The notes: generated from the letters alone by a model not told the origin. 64,000 bases of DNA from Fidelibacterota bacterium (GCA_016845785.1 JAERSH010000020.1:1-64000); one strand, 5' to 3'. Positions 28,281 through 37,147 are shown, numbered from the stretch's first letter. Numbers and translations: made by a program.

Positions 28281-29116
28281 TAATTCAGACCCATAATTTT
28301 TTCTGTGATGGTGACGGCACGGCGCGTTGCTTTCACATCATGGACGCGAACGATTCTCGCCCCATTCATCATGCCGGCAGTGATGGATGCCAAAGTCCCT
28401 TCTAACCGTTCTTCAACGGGGAGGTCGAGTGTCATTCCAATAAAGGATTTTCGCGAGGGGCCTAATAAAACCGGATATCCCATGGCGCGAATTTGCCCCA
28501 ATTCTCGGATGATTTCAAAATTATCTTCTAATCCCTTTCCGAACCCAATTCCAGGATCAACAATAATGTTTTCAGGACTTACCCCAGCCGCCTTTGCCAC
28601 TGATACCTGCTCTTGAAAAAATGATTTAATTTCATCAATAAGGTTATGGTAATGAGGATCCTTTTGCATATCCCGTGGTGTCCCTTTTATATGCATCAGG
28701 ATTACCGGCACATTTCGTTCCGCAACCAATGTTGCCATATCTTCATCAAAGGTAAGTCCGGAAATATCATTCACCACATCCGCCCCAGCATCTAATGCAG
28801 CTTTTGCCACGGCAGATTTATAGGTATCGATTGATATGAGGCAATCGGATTGATTCCGTATCGCTCCAATCACGGGAATGGTGCGATTCAATTCTTCATC
28901 CAATGATACTGGCTCGGCGCCGGGACGGGTACTCTCTCCCCCAATATCAATCATATCCGCTCCTTCGACCATCATTTCAAGAGCACGATCCGCCGCTTGG
29001 TTCGGATCGGTAAACTTGCCCCCATCGCTAAAGGAGTCCGGCGTAACATTGAGAATCCCCATAATGAGTGTATGGTTCGGGGCCTCAAGCCAGGCATTGA
29101 ATTGGGTGATGTTCAT
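28280..29116 (-). CDS. folP: Dihydropteroate synthase
   Basis: A 278-residue TIM-barrel enzyme joining p-aminobenzoate to dihydropterin pyrophosphate in folate synthesis; the family is the target of sulfonamides. Both signatures are clear: IMGILNVTPDSFSDGG near the start and DMIDIGGESTRPGAEPV. SIDTYKSAVAKAALDAGADV and the pterin-site Lys near LLGPSRKSFIG also fit. I chose the ATG at 29116 (MNITQFNAWLEAP) since it gives the normal length; an in-frame ATG at 29197 would add 27 unrelated residues. It is transcribed away from the plus-strand regulator module. Confidence 0.94.
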   Translation of the reverse strand: MNITQFNAWLEAPNHTLIMGILNVTPDSFSDGGKFTDPNQAADRALEMMVEGADMIDIGGESTRPGAEPVSLDEELNRTIPVIGAIRNQSDCLISIDTYKSAVAKAALDAGADVVNDISGLTFDEDMATLVAERNVPVILMHIKGTPRDMQKDPHYHNLIDEIKSFFQEQVSVAKAAGVSPENIIVDPGIGFGKGLEDNFEIIRELGQIRAMGYPVLLGPSRKSFIGMTLDLPVEERLEGTLASITAGMMNGARIVRVHDVKATRRAVTITEKIMGLN

Positions 29117-29193
29117 ATAATATGGATGAATAAATAGAGGAGAAATTAGGGATGAATTCCAATTCAGATGATGATTTAATCTCAATATTGTTA

Positions 29194-29240
29194 CCATTAC
29201 ATTTCATTCAAATTCATTCTAATGAGACTAAATGTAATGG
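29194..29240. repeat. 11-bp inverted repeat in the folP/regulator divergent region
   Basis: CCATTACATTT at 29194-29204 is exactly complementary to AAATGTAATGG at 29230-29240. An inner TCATT/AATGA pair extends the stem across a four-base bulge. It sits midway in the 186-base region between the divergent folP and XRE-regulator genes. It could be an operator or a folded leader. I see no U-run. Confidence 0.6.
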
Positions 29241-29260
29241 CAAAACGCCACAAAATATAT

Positions 29261-29276
29261 GTTGTATATATACAAC
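29261..29276. promoter_or_regulatory. Perfect 16-bp palindrome, likely operator of the XRE regulator
   Basis: GTTGTATATATACAAC is a perfect 16-base palindrome ending 26 bases before the ATG of the XRE-type regulator. Its position, over the likely promoter (AT-rich TATATT at 29281-29286 follows), suits binding by a dimeric HTH protein that represses its own gene. This is inference from symmetry and place. Confidence 0.55.
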
Positions 29277-29302
29277 TTTATATATTAGTATTGCTATACA
29301 TC

Positions 29303-29548
29303 ATGTCTGAAAAGATTTTTAACAGAATTAAATTGCTGCGGCAGGAAAAAGGGGTCAGCCGACAATCATTGGCTGGAGCCGTTGGGGTGAATTTCCAAAC
29401 CATTGGCTACCTTGAACGGGGAGAATATAACCCCAGTATGAAGCTTGCCTTTAAGATTAGCCGCTACTTTGACCTGCCCGTAGAAGCCATTTTTTCAGAC
29501 GAACCGTTTGAATCGCTCACAGAAATTTTAAAACGGGAAAAGAAATGA
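29303..29548 (+). CDS. XRE-family HTH transcriptional regulator
   Basis: An 81-residue protein that is almost wholly a Cro/C1-type helix-turn-helix domain (RIKLLRQEKGVSRQSLAGAV, then VNFQTIGYLERGEYNPS). It belongs to the short regulator group typically found beside small membrane-protein genes. I chose the ATG at 29303 because the HTH domain begins right after it; earlier in-frame ATGs (29222, 29237) would add a hydrophobic stretch and overlap the palindrome. No clear ribosome site precedes it, so the leader may be very short. The next gene follows after 19 bases. Confidence 0.88.
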   Translation: MSEKIFNRIKLLRQEKGVSRQSLAGAVGVNFQTIGYLERGEYNPSMKLAFKISRYFDLPVEAIFSDEPFESLTEILKREKK

Positions 29549-29567
29549 TCTAAAACAGGAGTCTATT

Positions 29568-29981
29568 ATGGACAATCAACTATCGCAATCCACACGCAGA
29601 ATTCTTATTGTGGTTACCGCTATCCTCTCTGCCCTGTGGTTTTATATCGTCGGCTTTGGAATGTACAGTAACTACTACATTGCTGCCATCGTCCCCATAT
29701 TCTGTTATGCCATTTGGACCCTCATATTTAAATCCAATCGAATCGGAAAACTGGGCAGCCTTGTTCCCGTGAAACTCGATGAACGCGAGACTCAACTTTT
29801 ATCTCAATCTAAAAGTGAATCATATAATATCATGAAATATACATTTTGGTTTTTGGTTATGGCTGTTTACTTCAATATCAATAAAAGTTTTAATGCTCAA
29901 GAAATTTGGGTCATTTGGATTGGCGGCATTTCATTTATTGAAGTTTTCCCGGTATTTAAAATTGCATGGGAGACGAAATGA
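29568..29981 (+). CDS. Small four-helix membrane protein, partner of the XRE regulator
   Basis: A 137-residue protein with about four hydrophobic segments (ILIVVTAILSALWFYIVGFG, YYIAAIVPIFCYAIWTLIF, MKYTFWFLVMAVYFNI, IWVIWIGGISFIEVFPVF). A central polar stretch carries VKLDERETQLLSQSKSESYN. The DERE motif and the setting beside an XRE gene resemble DUF2178-type proteins whose function is unknown. A good ribosome site (AGGAG) sits seven bases before the ATG. It is co-transcribed with the regulator. Confidence 0.75.
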   Translation: MDNQLSQSTRRILIVVTAILSALWFYIVGFGMYSNYYIAAIVPIFCYAIWTLIFKSNRIGKLGSLVPVKLDERETQLLSQSKSESYNIMKYTFWFLVMAVYFNINKSFNAQEIWVIWIGGISFIEVFPVFKIAWETK

Positions 29982-30005
29982 ACTTCTCATTTTATACGTG
30001 TTTTC

Positions 30006-30037
30006 CCGTATATGCAAAATACGGTCTTCACCGTATT
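30006..30037. promoter_or_regulatory. Alternating CCGTAT/ATACGG arms upstream of a small membrane protein gene
   Basis: CCGTAT at 30006-30011, AATACGGT at 30018-30025 and ACCGTATT at 30030-30037 can pair in two exclusive ways: first with second (seven-base loop) or second with third (8-bp stem, CTTC loop). A weaker AATACGC copy follows near 30041. It lies 55 bases before the ATG at 30092. It may be a protein-binding site array or a switching leader. Confidence 0.5.
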
Positions 30038-30091
30038 GACAATACGCAAAGAAAGGTGTAAACTGATTTAAGAAGAATTTTAGAATAAATT

Positions 30092-30442
30092 ATGTCAGAC
30101 CTAAATCCACTGTTAAAGCATAAGAAAATCGGCAATGCCATAGGCTGGGAGGATTTTCAGAACCCAACCAAAGAAGGGATTAAAAAGGCCTTAAAGAAAG
30201 AACGAAACAAAGGACGTATAAGAACGATTATCCATTCATTACTCATGTTTTCTTACGGTATATTTTGGTTTTTGAATAATTTTGATTCTCAACTAATGGA
30301 AATCTTGTCCTTCTCTTTGTTAGTGGGTGCACCGATCAACTTTATAATTTGGCGTAGAAACTCAATTAAAATTTCCGATGTTTCTGATGAAGAAATCGAA
30401 GAACAATTGGCCATTTATGAAGCGTGGAAAAATGGAAAATAA
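30092..30442 (+). CDS. Hypothetical small membrane protein, 116 residues
   Basis: I do not recognise a family with certainty. The N-terminal 50 residues are polar and lysine-rich (EGIKKALKKERNKGRIRT). Two hydrophobic segments follow (IIHSLLMFSYGIFWFLNN and MEILSFSLLVGAPINFIIW), then an acidic tail with ISDVSDEEIEEQLAIYEAWK. It is the third plus-strand gene of the small module, 110 bases after the previous one and just behind a set of inverted repeats. A terminator follows at once. The start lacks a clear ribosome site. It may have a promoter of its own. Confidence 0.65.
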   Translation: MSDLNPLLKHKKIGNAIGWEDFQNPTKEGIKKALKKERNKGRIRTIIHSLLMFSYGIFWFLNNFDSQLMEILSFSLLVGAPINFIIWRRNSIKISDVSDEEIEEQLAIYEAWKNGK

Positions 30443-30477
30443 AAAAGCCCCATCCTGATTTTCAAGATGAGGCTTTT
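30443..30477 (+). terminator. Terminator after the plus-strand module
   Basis: AAAAGCC and GGCTTTT enclose a second stem (CATC/GATG) and a loop, separated by one mismatch. It begins directly after the stop codon at 30442 and ends in a short T-run, right for ending plus-strand transcription. The A-run on the other side may also stop ftsH transcripts. Confidence 0.75.
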
Positions 30478-30506
30478 CGAGTTTTTGTCACCTACCCTGT
30501 TACTAA

Positions 30507-30576
30507 GATTACTAATCCTTAAAGGATTGGTAATCTTTATCAATAACCTTTATCATGCTTCAACACAGTTGAAGCA
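30507..30576. repeat. Two hairpins behind ftsH
   Basis: GATTACTAATCC at 30507-30518 pairs with GGATTGGTAATC at 30524-30535 (12 bp with one G-T pair). TGCTTCAAC at 30556-30564 pairs perfectly with GTTGAAGCA at 30568-30576 around a three-base loop. The second starts nine bases after the ftsH stop. Neither has a good U-run, so they are possible mRNA 3-prime end structures. Confidence 0.5.
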
Positions 30577-30584
30577 CACCAAAA

Positions 30585-32639
30585 TTATTCAGCTTTAGGG
30601 TTTTGCTTTTTCTGCTGATTCGGTTTTCGCCTTGGCCGTCGCTTCCGTGGTTTTTTCGTGGCCCCATTTTTAGAGCGTTTAATCTCTTTACCTTCCATCA
30701 CCGCAAGCACTTCGTCACCGTCAATGGTTTCATGCTCCAACAATGCTTTAGATAAGTTATGAAGCAACTCCATGTTTTCTTTGAGTACACGATCCGCAGT
30801 GGATTGAGCCTTACGAACGATTCGCACCACTTCTTCATCAATCATCCGCGCCGTTACTTCTGAATAATCCCGATGGCTTTGGATTTCTCTGCCGAGGAAT
30901 ATTTCTTCATTTTTCTTACCAAATGTCATGGGTCCGAGCACATCGCTCATGCCCCATTCGCAAACCATCTTCCGAGCGATCTGGGTGGCTTGCTCGATAT
31001 CATTCCCGGCACCGGTGGTGAGTTCATTAAAGATTAATTCTTCTGCTGCACGTCCGCCCATTAAAATGGCCAAACGCCCTTCAATATATTCACGAGTATA
31101 GCCATGTTTTTCATCTATGGGTAATTGCATGGTGACGCCCAATGCGCGCCCCCGTGGAATGATAGTCACCTTATGGACCGGATCAGCACCTTTCGTCCGC
31201 GCAGCCACCAACGTATGGCCCGCTTCATGATAGGCAGTGGTCTTCTTCTCTTCTTCCGATAGGACAACACTTTTCCGCTGAACGCCCATCATGACTTTAT
31301 CTTTTGCTTCTTCAAAGTCCGCCATATCCACAGACCGTTTTTTCTTCCGCGCAGCCAACAGGGCCGCTTCATTCACGATATTTTCAAGGTCTGCCCCCAC
31401 CATGCCCGGCGTACCTTTGGCGATGGCGTTTAAGTCCACTTTCTTTTTGTTCATGACGATTTTTTTGGTGTGCACTTTCAGGATGCCTAATCTACCTTTC
31501 AAGTCCGGCACATCCACGATCACTTGCCGGTCAAACCGTCCGGGGCGAAGCAATGCTGCATCCAAAACATCGGGGCGGTTTGTGGCCGCCATGAGGATGA
31601 TATCTTCATTGGCTTCAAATCCATCCATCTCCACCAAAAGAGCATTTAATGTTTGTTCCCGCTCATCGTGACCGCCGCCCAATCCGGCGCCACGCTGACG
31701 GCCTACTGCATCCAATTCATCAATGAAAATAATACAGGGCTGATTTTGTTTCCCTTGCTCAAAAAGGTCTCTCACGCGAGATGCACCGACACCCACAAAC
31801 ATTTCTACAAAATCTGCACCACTGAGACTGAAGAATGCCACATTGGCTTCTCCTGCAATGGCACGGGCCAAAAGCGTTTTACCCGTTCCCGGTGGCCCCA
31901 CCAAGAGGACGCCACGTGGAATTTTTGCACCGAGCTTTTGATACCGCTTGGGCTTTTTCAGGAAGTCCACCACTTCTTTTAATTCTTCTTTTGCTTCGAC
32001 ACAGCCCGCCACATCGTTGAAAGTGACTTTGGGCATATCGGATGTCCACACCTTGGCTTTACTCTTGCCGAAATTGAAAATGGATTTCATTCCGCCGCCA
32101 CCGCCTTGCATCCGTCTCATGAGAAAAATCCAGAATGCGAGGATCGCAATCCATGGCAGTATGTTTAGGAAATATCCGGTCCAATCAATGGACTTCTGCT
32201 TAAAGGTATAGTCCACTTTATACTGATCCCACTCAGTCATGACTTCACGATCGATGAATGGAAGTTTCAGTCTGAATTTCACCACTTCTTGAGAGATGCC
32301 GCCTGCATTCAGAACCGTCTTTGTTTCGGACAATTCACCGTGAAACACTTCATCCACAATTCGCGCTTTGGCAATATGGCCATCGGTCAAAAATGCACGG
32401 TAGTCCGAATATTGAATTTCCACTTCATCAGCGCCCTGGCCGGTAAAGAGGTTAGATAAAAATACGGCTGATATAATAATCAGAACCCAAACGAAGCTGG
32501 TTTTTCCTGCCCGTTTCCATTGAAACTGGTCATTCCCTTGTTGATTCTTTTTCGGATTTTGGGCCGGTTTCTTGGGCCCTTTCGATCCGTTTTGTTTTGA
32601 TCTATTTTGCTTATTAGAATTCACGTTATTCACTTTCAC
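30585..32639 (-). CDS. ftsH: ATP-dependent zinc metalloprotease FtsH
   Basis: A 684-residue membrane-bound AAA+ protease for damaged membrane proteins and short-lived regulators. Two membrane helices flank a periplasmic domain (about 50-160). The AAA domain has Walker A GPPGTGKT, Walker [19 protein letters not shown] and the second region of homology [20 protein letters not shown]. The zinc site is HEAGH, with the third ligand in the following helical domain. The N-terminal 45 residues before the first helix are rich in Lys, Asn and Gln, longer than usual, and the C-terminus is a basic tail. The start overlaps hpt by 14 bases. Confidence 0.97.
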   Translation of the reverse strand: MKVNNVNSNKQNRSKQNGSKGPKKPAQNPKKNQQGNDQFQWKRAGKTSFVWVLIIISAVFLSNLFTGQGADEVEIQYSDYRAFLTDGHIAKARIVDEVFHGELSETKTVLNAGGISQEVVKFRLKLPFIDREVMTEWDQYKVDYTFKQKSIDWTGYFLNILPWIAILAFWIFLMRRMQGGGGGMKSIFNFGKSKAKVWTSDMPKVTFNDVAGCVEAKEELKEVVDFLKKPKRYQKLGAKIPRGVLLVGPPGTGKTLLARAIAGEANVAFFSLSGADFVEMFVGVGASRVRDLFEQGKQNQPCIIFIDELDAVGRQRGAGLGGGHDEREQTLNALLVEMDGFEANEDIILMAATNRPDVLDAALLRPGRFDRQVIVDVPDLKGRLGILKVHTKKIVMNKKKVDLNAIAKGTPGMVGADLENIVNEAALLAARKKKRSVDMADFEEAKDKVMMGVQRKSVVLSEEEKKTTAYHEAGHTLVAARTKGADPVHKVTIIPRGRALGVTMQLPIDEKHGYTREYIEGRLAILMGGRAAEELIFNELTTGAGNDIEQATQIARKMVCEWGMSDVLGPMTFGKKNEEIFLGREIQSHRDYSEVTARMIDEEVVRIVRKAQSTADRVLKENMELLHNLSKALLEHETIDGDEVLAVMEGKEIKRSKNGATKKPRKRRPRRKPNQQKKQNPKAE

Positions 32640-33165
32640 TTCCCCCGAGGCGATAGATGCCTTTTAAATTCCTTAATTTTTGGTCATAATCCAACCCGTA
32701 TCCTACGACGAATTCAGGCGGAATTTCAAACCCTACCCAATCTATGTCAAAATCCAATTGGGCAATGTCTGGTTTCATTAATAATGTGGTGATGGCCACA
32801 GATTTAGGGCCTGCTTCCCTCATCCGGTCGCGGATGAATTTAATGGTGAGGCCTGAATCAATGATATCCTCAACAATGACCACATGGCGGTCTGTAATGT
32901 TTGCCGAAATATCTTTTAATAGTTTTACGGTCCCCTTGGATGCCGTCCCCGCATAACTGGATACTTTAATAAAATCTATTTCGCAGTCGATGGTCATGGC
33001 ACGCATGAGGTCCGCAGCAAAGATAAAACTCCCATTTAGAATGCCAATGAGGATGGGCGCCTCTCCGTCATACCGATTGGAGATTTCAGCCGCGAGAACA
33101 TCCACGCGATTTTTTACATCAGCTTCTGAAATGAGTTCATTTAATTTTTCCTTGGTGGCTGCCAT
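32626..33165 (-). CDS. hpt: Hypoxanthine phosphoribosyltransferase
   Basis: A 179-residue purine salvage enzyme joining hypoxanthine or guanine to PRPP. The PRPP-binding motif is [13 protein letters not shown], and the loop [20 protein letters not shown] lies near the N-terminus. The base-binding part includes [20 protein letters not shown]. The gene order tilS-hpt-ftsH is widely conserved in bacteria and is kept here, with hpt two bases after tilS and overlapping ftsH. Confidence 0.95.
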   Translation of the reverse strand: MAATKEKLNELISEADVKNRVDVLAAEISNRYDGEAPILIGILNGSFIFAADLMRAMTIDCEIDFIKVSSYAGTASKGTVKLLKDISANITDRHVVIVEDIIDSGLTIKFIRDRMREAGPKSVAITTLLMKPDIAQLDFDIDWVGFEIPPEFVVGYGLDYDQKLRNLKGIYRLGGSESE

Positions 33166-33167
33166 GG

Positions 33168-34472
33168 TTATCCTAATTCTCGTTCTAAAGAAAGTTCCAC
33201 AAATTCAGTTGTATTTTTTGTCACTTTAACCCCGTCACTAATTCGCTGTCCGCAGACCCAAATAATCTCCCCATCGGCTGTTACCACCAATTGCTTCTCT
33301 TTTGTAAATCGATCCACTTTTTCGTCAATCAAAAGGTCGCTGACTTTTTTTGTTCCATCCATTCCCAACGGTTGAAATTGATCCCCCGCTTTCCATTTTC
33401 TCAATTGAATATTTTTCCCCTCAACCACACGAGCATCGATAATCTCTTTGGTGTTGTCATCGGATGATGTGAAGCTATTCACATGGTTTAAGGATAAACG
33501 ATAACCGTCATGCCCCAACGTTTTCTTTCTTAACACCCATTGATCTCGATCTCTTAAAATGGACCAATTCCCATTGATGTGGAAAATTGAACCTGTTTCG
33601 GCATTATTCATCCACCCTTCCATAGATGTCCAATGATGGCGGCGCCATGCCATATTCGTCCTACCCATTAATTGCTTCACTAACCGCACTTTTTGATTCC
33701 CGGATAAATTACCAATCACATCATCCCCAATTGTAAATCGGTTCTTTTCCAACTTTACCTCTGCAGCTAATGCGGCCATCACAATATTCATCCGATCAAC
33801 CGCTTCCGTAGCTTTTTGCGCCAATTCATTAAATCGACTGATAATAGTTGGTGCTTGACATTCCCATGGCATTACCACGTGATGCCGAATATAGTTTCTT
33901 CGGATGGATGTATCTGCGTTGGATTCATCCTCAACATATTCAAGAGCATGTTCATTTATATAATCAGAAATGTCTTTTCGACTGAATTGCAATAAAGGTC
34001 GAAGGATTTTTCCATTTTGTTTCGGAATGCCTCGCAATCCTTCAATACCACAACCGTCATCCATATGCATGAGGATGGTTTCTACATTATCATTTCCATG
34101 ATGGGCGGTTAAGCTCCAATCACAATTGAATTCTTTTTGGGCGGAATCAAAAGCAGATTGGCGAATCCGCCGGGCCCACATTTCCATACTCTCCCCCTTT
34201 TTCTGTGGGCTGTTTGCATGATGGACTGAAAGTGGAATATTCAAAGATTCACAAAGTTCGGATACAAATTTTTCTTCAAAATCAGATGCATCCCGTAAAC
34301 CATGGTTCACATGGACGGCATAAATGTCATGATCCTGCTGAAGTTGGGATGCAAGATAAAGTAGGGCAACAGAATCCATTCCTCCGGAGATAGCCACGAG
34401 GAAACGGTCCTTTGGAGAAATGAATGAGTTTAGTTCCCGGAGAAAACGGGGAAATGTGAGTAGGCTTCCCAT
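33168..34472 (-). CDS. tilS: tRNA(Ile)-lysidine synthase
   Basis: A 434-residue enzyme that converts C34 of the CAU-anticodon tRNA-Ile to lysidine so it reads AUA codons. The PP-loop ATPase motif is AISGGMDS near residue 30, followed by VHVNHGLR and TAHHGNDNVET. The C-terminal TilS domain includes LRKWKAGDQFQPLGMDGTKK. I chose the ATG at 34472 (MGSLLTFPRFL); the in-frame ATG at 34508 would overlap metF by 29 bases. It lies eight bases after metF and leads the tilS-hpt-ftsH run. Confidence 0.93.
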   Translation of the reverse strand: MGSLLTFPRFLRELNSFISPKDRFLVAISGGMDSVALLYLASQLQQDHDIYAVHVNHGLRDASDFEEKFVSELCESLNIPLSVHHANSPQKKGESMEMWARRIRQSAFDSAQKEFNCDWSLTAHHGNDNVETILMHMDDGCGIEGLRGIPKQNGKILRPLLQFSRKDISDYINEHALEYVEDESNADTSIRRNYIRHHVVMPWECQAPTIISRFNELAQKATEAVDRMNIVMAALAAEVKLEKNRFTIGDDVIGNLSGNQKVRLVKQLMGRTNMAWRRHHWTSMEGWMNNAETGSIFHINGNWSILRDRDQWVLRKKTLGHDGYRLSLNHVNSFTSSDDNTKEIIDARVVEGKNIQLRKWKAGDQFQPLGMDGTKKVSDLLIDEKVDRFTKEKQLVVTADGEIIWVCGQRISDGVKVTKNTTEFVELSLERELG

Positions 34473-34479
34473 GGGTTGT

Positions 34480-35427
34480 TTACTTGAATTGGGAAACGAC
34501 CTTAGCAACAGATTTTGCAGAGGACATAATATAGAAATGAACGCAGGGTACTTTTGCGTCCACCAATTCTTGCACTTGGTTCATGGCCCATTCCATACCG
34601 ATGCGTTGAATTTCTGCTTTCGGCTGACCAATCACTTGGCTGGATAATTTCTCAGGAATATCCACATAAAAGTTTTTTGGAATCACGCGCAAATGGGCTT
34701 CTGTACTCAAAATTTTCAATCCGGGAATAATGGGAACATCGATACCGGCCGCGCGACAATCATCTACAAATTTGAAATAGGCTGCATTGTTGTAAAACAT
34801 TTGTGTAACAATATAATCAGCACCTGCATCTACCTTGGCTTTCAAGTATTTTATATCCGTGGACATATTCGGCGCTTCAAAGTGTTTCTCAGGATATGCC
34901 CCTACGCCGATGCAAAAATTTGTGGGAGCAGCGTCCAATAACTCCTCCACATATTGACCATCGTTCATTTCTTTAATCTGGCCCACCAAATCCGATGCAT
35001 ATTTATTTCGAGTTCGTCCCGGTGCATCCGGTGGATCTTTTCGAAGTTCATCCCCTCGCACTGCCAACACATTATTAATGCCGAGATAGTTTAATTCAAT
35101 GAGGGCATCTTCTGTTTCTTCTCGAGTGAATCCTCGGCAAAGGATGTGGGGAACCGTCTCCACATTAAATTTATTTTTAATGGCTGCACTTATGCCAATG
35201 GTTCCCGGTCGTTTCCGTCGGATATATCGAATCATTTTTCCCTCACCCGCATCTTCATAATAGACTTCGGCAGACCGACTGGTAAGATCAATAAAAGGTG
35301 GATCGAATGGCATAAGCTGTTCAACCAAATGAAATACCTTTTCGATGGAGCCACCGCGGTTGGGCGGAATAATCTCGTAACTAAAAAGAGTTTCGTTCGC
35401 TTTCTCGAGGAATTCTATAACTTTCAT
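34480..35427 (-). CDS. metF: Methylenetetrahydrofolate reductase
   Basis: A 315-residue flavoenzyme (TIM barrel) reducing 5,10-methylene-THF to 5-methyl-THF for methionine synthesis. Typical segments are FSYEIIPPNRGGSIEKVFHL with the catalytic Glu, LRGDELRKDPPD at the flavin site, FCIGVGAYPEKHFEAPN, and GADYIVTQMFYNNAAYFKFV. It is close in size to E. coli MetF. It lies five bases after the metallo-hydrolase gene. Confidence 0.94.
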   Translation of the reverse strand: MKVIEFLEKANETLFSYEIIPPNRGGSIEKVFHLVEQLMPFDPPFIDLTSRSAEVYYEDAGEGKMIRYIRRKRPGTIGISAAIKNKFNVETVPHILCRGFTREETEDALIELNYLGINNVLAVRGDELRKDPPDAPGRTRNKYASDLVGQIKEMNDGQYVEELLDAAPTNFCIGVGAYPEKHFEAPNMSTDIKYLKAKVDAGADYIVTQMFYNNAAYFKFVDDCRAAGIDVPIIPGLKILSTEAHLRVIPKNFYVDIPEKLSSQVIGQPKAEIQRIGMEWAMNQVQELVDAKVPCVHFYIMSSAKSVAKVVSQFK

Positions 35428-35432
35428 AGCTT

Positions 35433-36080
35433 TTAATTTAGCCTGTCTTTTAAGGGAATTAAAAAGGGGTTTTCTTTTATTTCAAATGCAAGTGTGGTGT
35501 CGGGGCCGTGTCCGGAATGGACGATATGTTCATGCCCAACTGAATTGACCAAATGGATCAATGATGATTCCAATGTCTGCCAATCGCCTCCAGGGAGATC
35601 CGTCCGCCCCACACTCCCTCTAAACAAAGTATCCCCTACAAAAATATGGTTTTCAACCTCAAGGCAAGTGCCGCCGGGGGTATGTCCCGGCGTATTTACT
35701 GTATTGATACAAAAATTACCGATTTTGATTTCACCTTCATCTTTGAACCAATGATCTACCTCTGGTGTTGGTTTTGGCGCCATGCCGAACATTTGACAAG
35801 TGGTTTCATAGGTATCCAATATAAATTGTTCATCTTGATGGAGATAAAAAGGAATGCCATATTTTTCTTTCAGTGGATGAACTGCCCCAATATGATCTAA
35901 ATGAGCATGGGTATTTACAATGGCAATGGGGATCAAATTATGATCCCCAAGTGCTTGAATGATTAATGGGTCATCATCGCCGGGGTCCACCAACAACGCT
36001 TCAGGGGAATCGGGATACCATGCGATATAACTGTTTTCTTGAAACGGTCCTGTGATAACCGTTTCTACACGTAAGCTCAA
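35433..36080 (-). CDS. MBL-fold metallo-hydrolase (glyoxalase II-like)
   Basis: A 215-residue metallo-beta-lactamase-fold hydrolase. The metal motif is NTHAHLDHIGAV. Further ligands are in NTPGHTPGGTCLEVENHIF, VGDTLFRGSVGRTDLPGG, and VHSGHGPDTTLAFE near the end. It resembles the short YcbL-type hydrolases acting on thioesters such as S-lactoylglutathione; the true substrate is unknown. It overlaps the GAPDH-like gene by four bases. Confidence 0.88.
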   Translation of the reverse strand: MSLRVETVITGPFQENSYIAWYPDSPEALLVDPGDDDPLIIQALGDHNLIPIAIVNTHAHLDHIGAVHPLKEKYGIPFYLHQDEQFILDTYETTCQMFGMAPKPTPEVDHWFKDEGEIKIGNFCINTVNTPGHTPGGTCLEVENHIFVGDTLFRGSVGRTDLPGGDWQTLESSLIHLVNSVGHEHIVHSGHGPDTTLAFEIKENPFLIPLKDRLN

Positions 36081-37147
36081 ATTTCCTCGAAAAAGAGTTC
36101 ACTGAGGCACTGAATTTTATCCTCATAAGAATGGGGATACAAAAACTGTTCGGCGGCAGAGATTGAACTCAATATTGAATTTCCATCCTGTGGCGTAAAG
36201 CAAAATCCATACACTTCATGGTCATTCTTCACATGGAGGGATTGCTCCACCACTACCGTTTGATTCAGAATGCGGCCAAAGTGACCATGATCTCTACCAA
36301 AAGAATAGACAGTACTGGTCATATTTTTAGTCGTCATGGCAACCAAATCATTGGCAATTAACCGATCCTTAACCTCATTTAAATTAATAGGTTCTTTTGT
36401 TTTCAGGGCAAACCACAATACATGCATATACTGACTATTCACCTTCATGGCGGAAGAAAACATATTTAAATCATATCCCAGAGTTGAGAATAATTCTGAT
36501 GCATCCTTGGCATGATGTGAACCAAACATTTCATCCGAATGGCCACCCACTGCCGGTGCAGGAATAAAACTCCCGGCCTGACTCGTATCGTTGGCTCGGC
36601 GGACACAAACATAGCGCCCTTCCTTTAAATTATCCGGGCCATGGCCATCCAACACAATTGTATTGGTGATGCATGAAATATTATGGGTGTTGCAGGATAC
36701 AACTTGAACGAATTGATTATCACCATTCTTCAAGACGGAATCATTGATGCCCCTGGCATATTTCACACCAAAGCCATCCTCACTTCCCTGAGCCATAAAT
36801 CCCTTCACTTGGTCTGCGAATTTTTGGTAATATTTTTCTTTATTTTGATGGCCTACACCGGAGGGCGTACAATCAATGACAACTGATGCCCGGCTGATGG
36901 CTTCTTCCGTTTCCAATTCTGGATCCATACCCAGTTCTTTAAAACTATCTACACGATCTTCGTTGACGGCCAACCGTGCACCTCGCTTCAATAGATCGAT
37001 CACTTTGGATCGGTCGCTCCGTAAAGCAGAATTTTTGTTAAAGGTAATCTCTCCAATACCCAACTGTTCTTTATAGTCACATAGTAAACCAATTAGCGGT
37101 TCACCGATGGTACCCGTCCCGACGACGTGGACGATTTTGCGTTCCAT
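36077..37147 (-). CDS. Type II (archaeal-type) glyceraldehyde-3-phosphate dehydrogenase-like protein
   Basis: A 356-residue oxidoreductase. The nucleotide-binding turn is VVGTGTIGEPLIG (residues 8-20). VVIDCTPSGVGHQNKEKYY (89-107) and VVSCNTHNISC (149-159) match the type II GAPDH pattern, in which the nucleophile is the Cys of SCNT (Cys152 here). Ordinary bacterial GAPDH has SCTTNC instead. The C-terminal half is more divergent, so it may act on another phosphorylated aldehyde or be a paralogue. It directly follows the ccm operon and overlaps the metallo-hydrolase gene, so it shares their transcript. Fold assignment is likely; the substrate is open. Confidence 0.7.
   Translation of the reverse strand: MERKIVHVVGTGTIGEPLIGLLCDYKEQLGIGEITFNKNSALRSDRSKVIDLLKRGARLAVNEDRVDSFKELGMDPELETEEAISRASVVIDCTPSGVGHQNKEKYYQKFADQVKGFMAQGSEDGFGVKYARGINDSVLKNGDNQFVQVVSCNTHNISCITNTIVLDGHGPDNLKEGRYVCVRRANDTSQAGSFIPAPAVGGHSDEMFGSHHAKDASELFSTLGYDLNMFSSAMKVNSQYMHVLWFALKTKEPINLNEVKDRLIANDLVAMTTKNMTSTVYSFGRDHGHFGRILNQTVVVEQSLHVKNDHEVYGFCFTPQDGNSILSSISAAEQFLYPHSYEDKIQCLSELFFEEI

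Noticed and set aside
28280-29197. Longer folP start at 29197
   Set aside because: The extra 27 residues match no dihydropteroate synthase and would extend past the normal N-terminus; the ATG at 29116 gives the family length.
29222-29548. Longer XRE regulator from 29222 or 29237
   Set aside because: The extension would be a hydrophobic stretch encoded over the palindrome; the HTH domain starts directly after the ATG at 29303.
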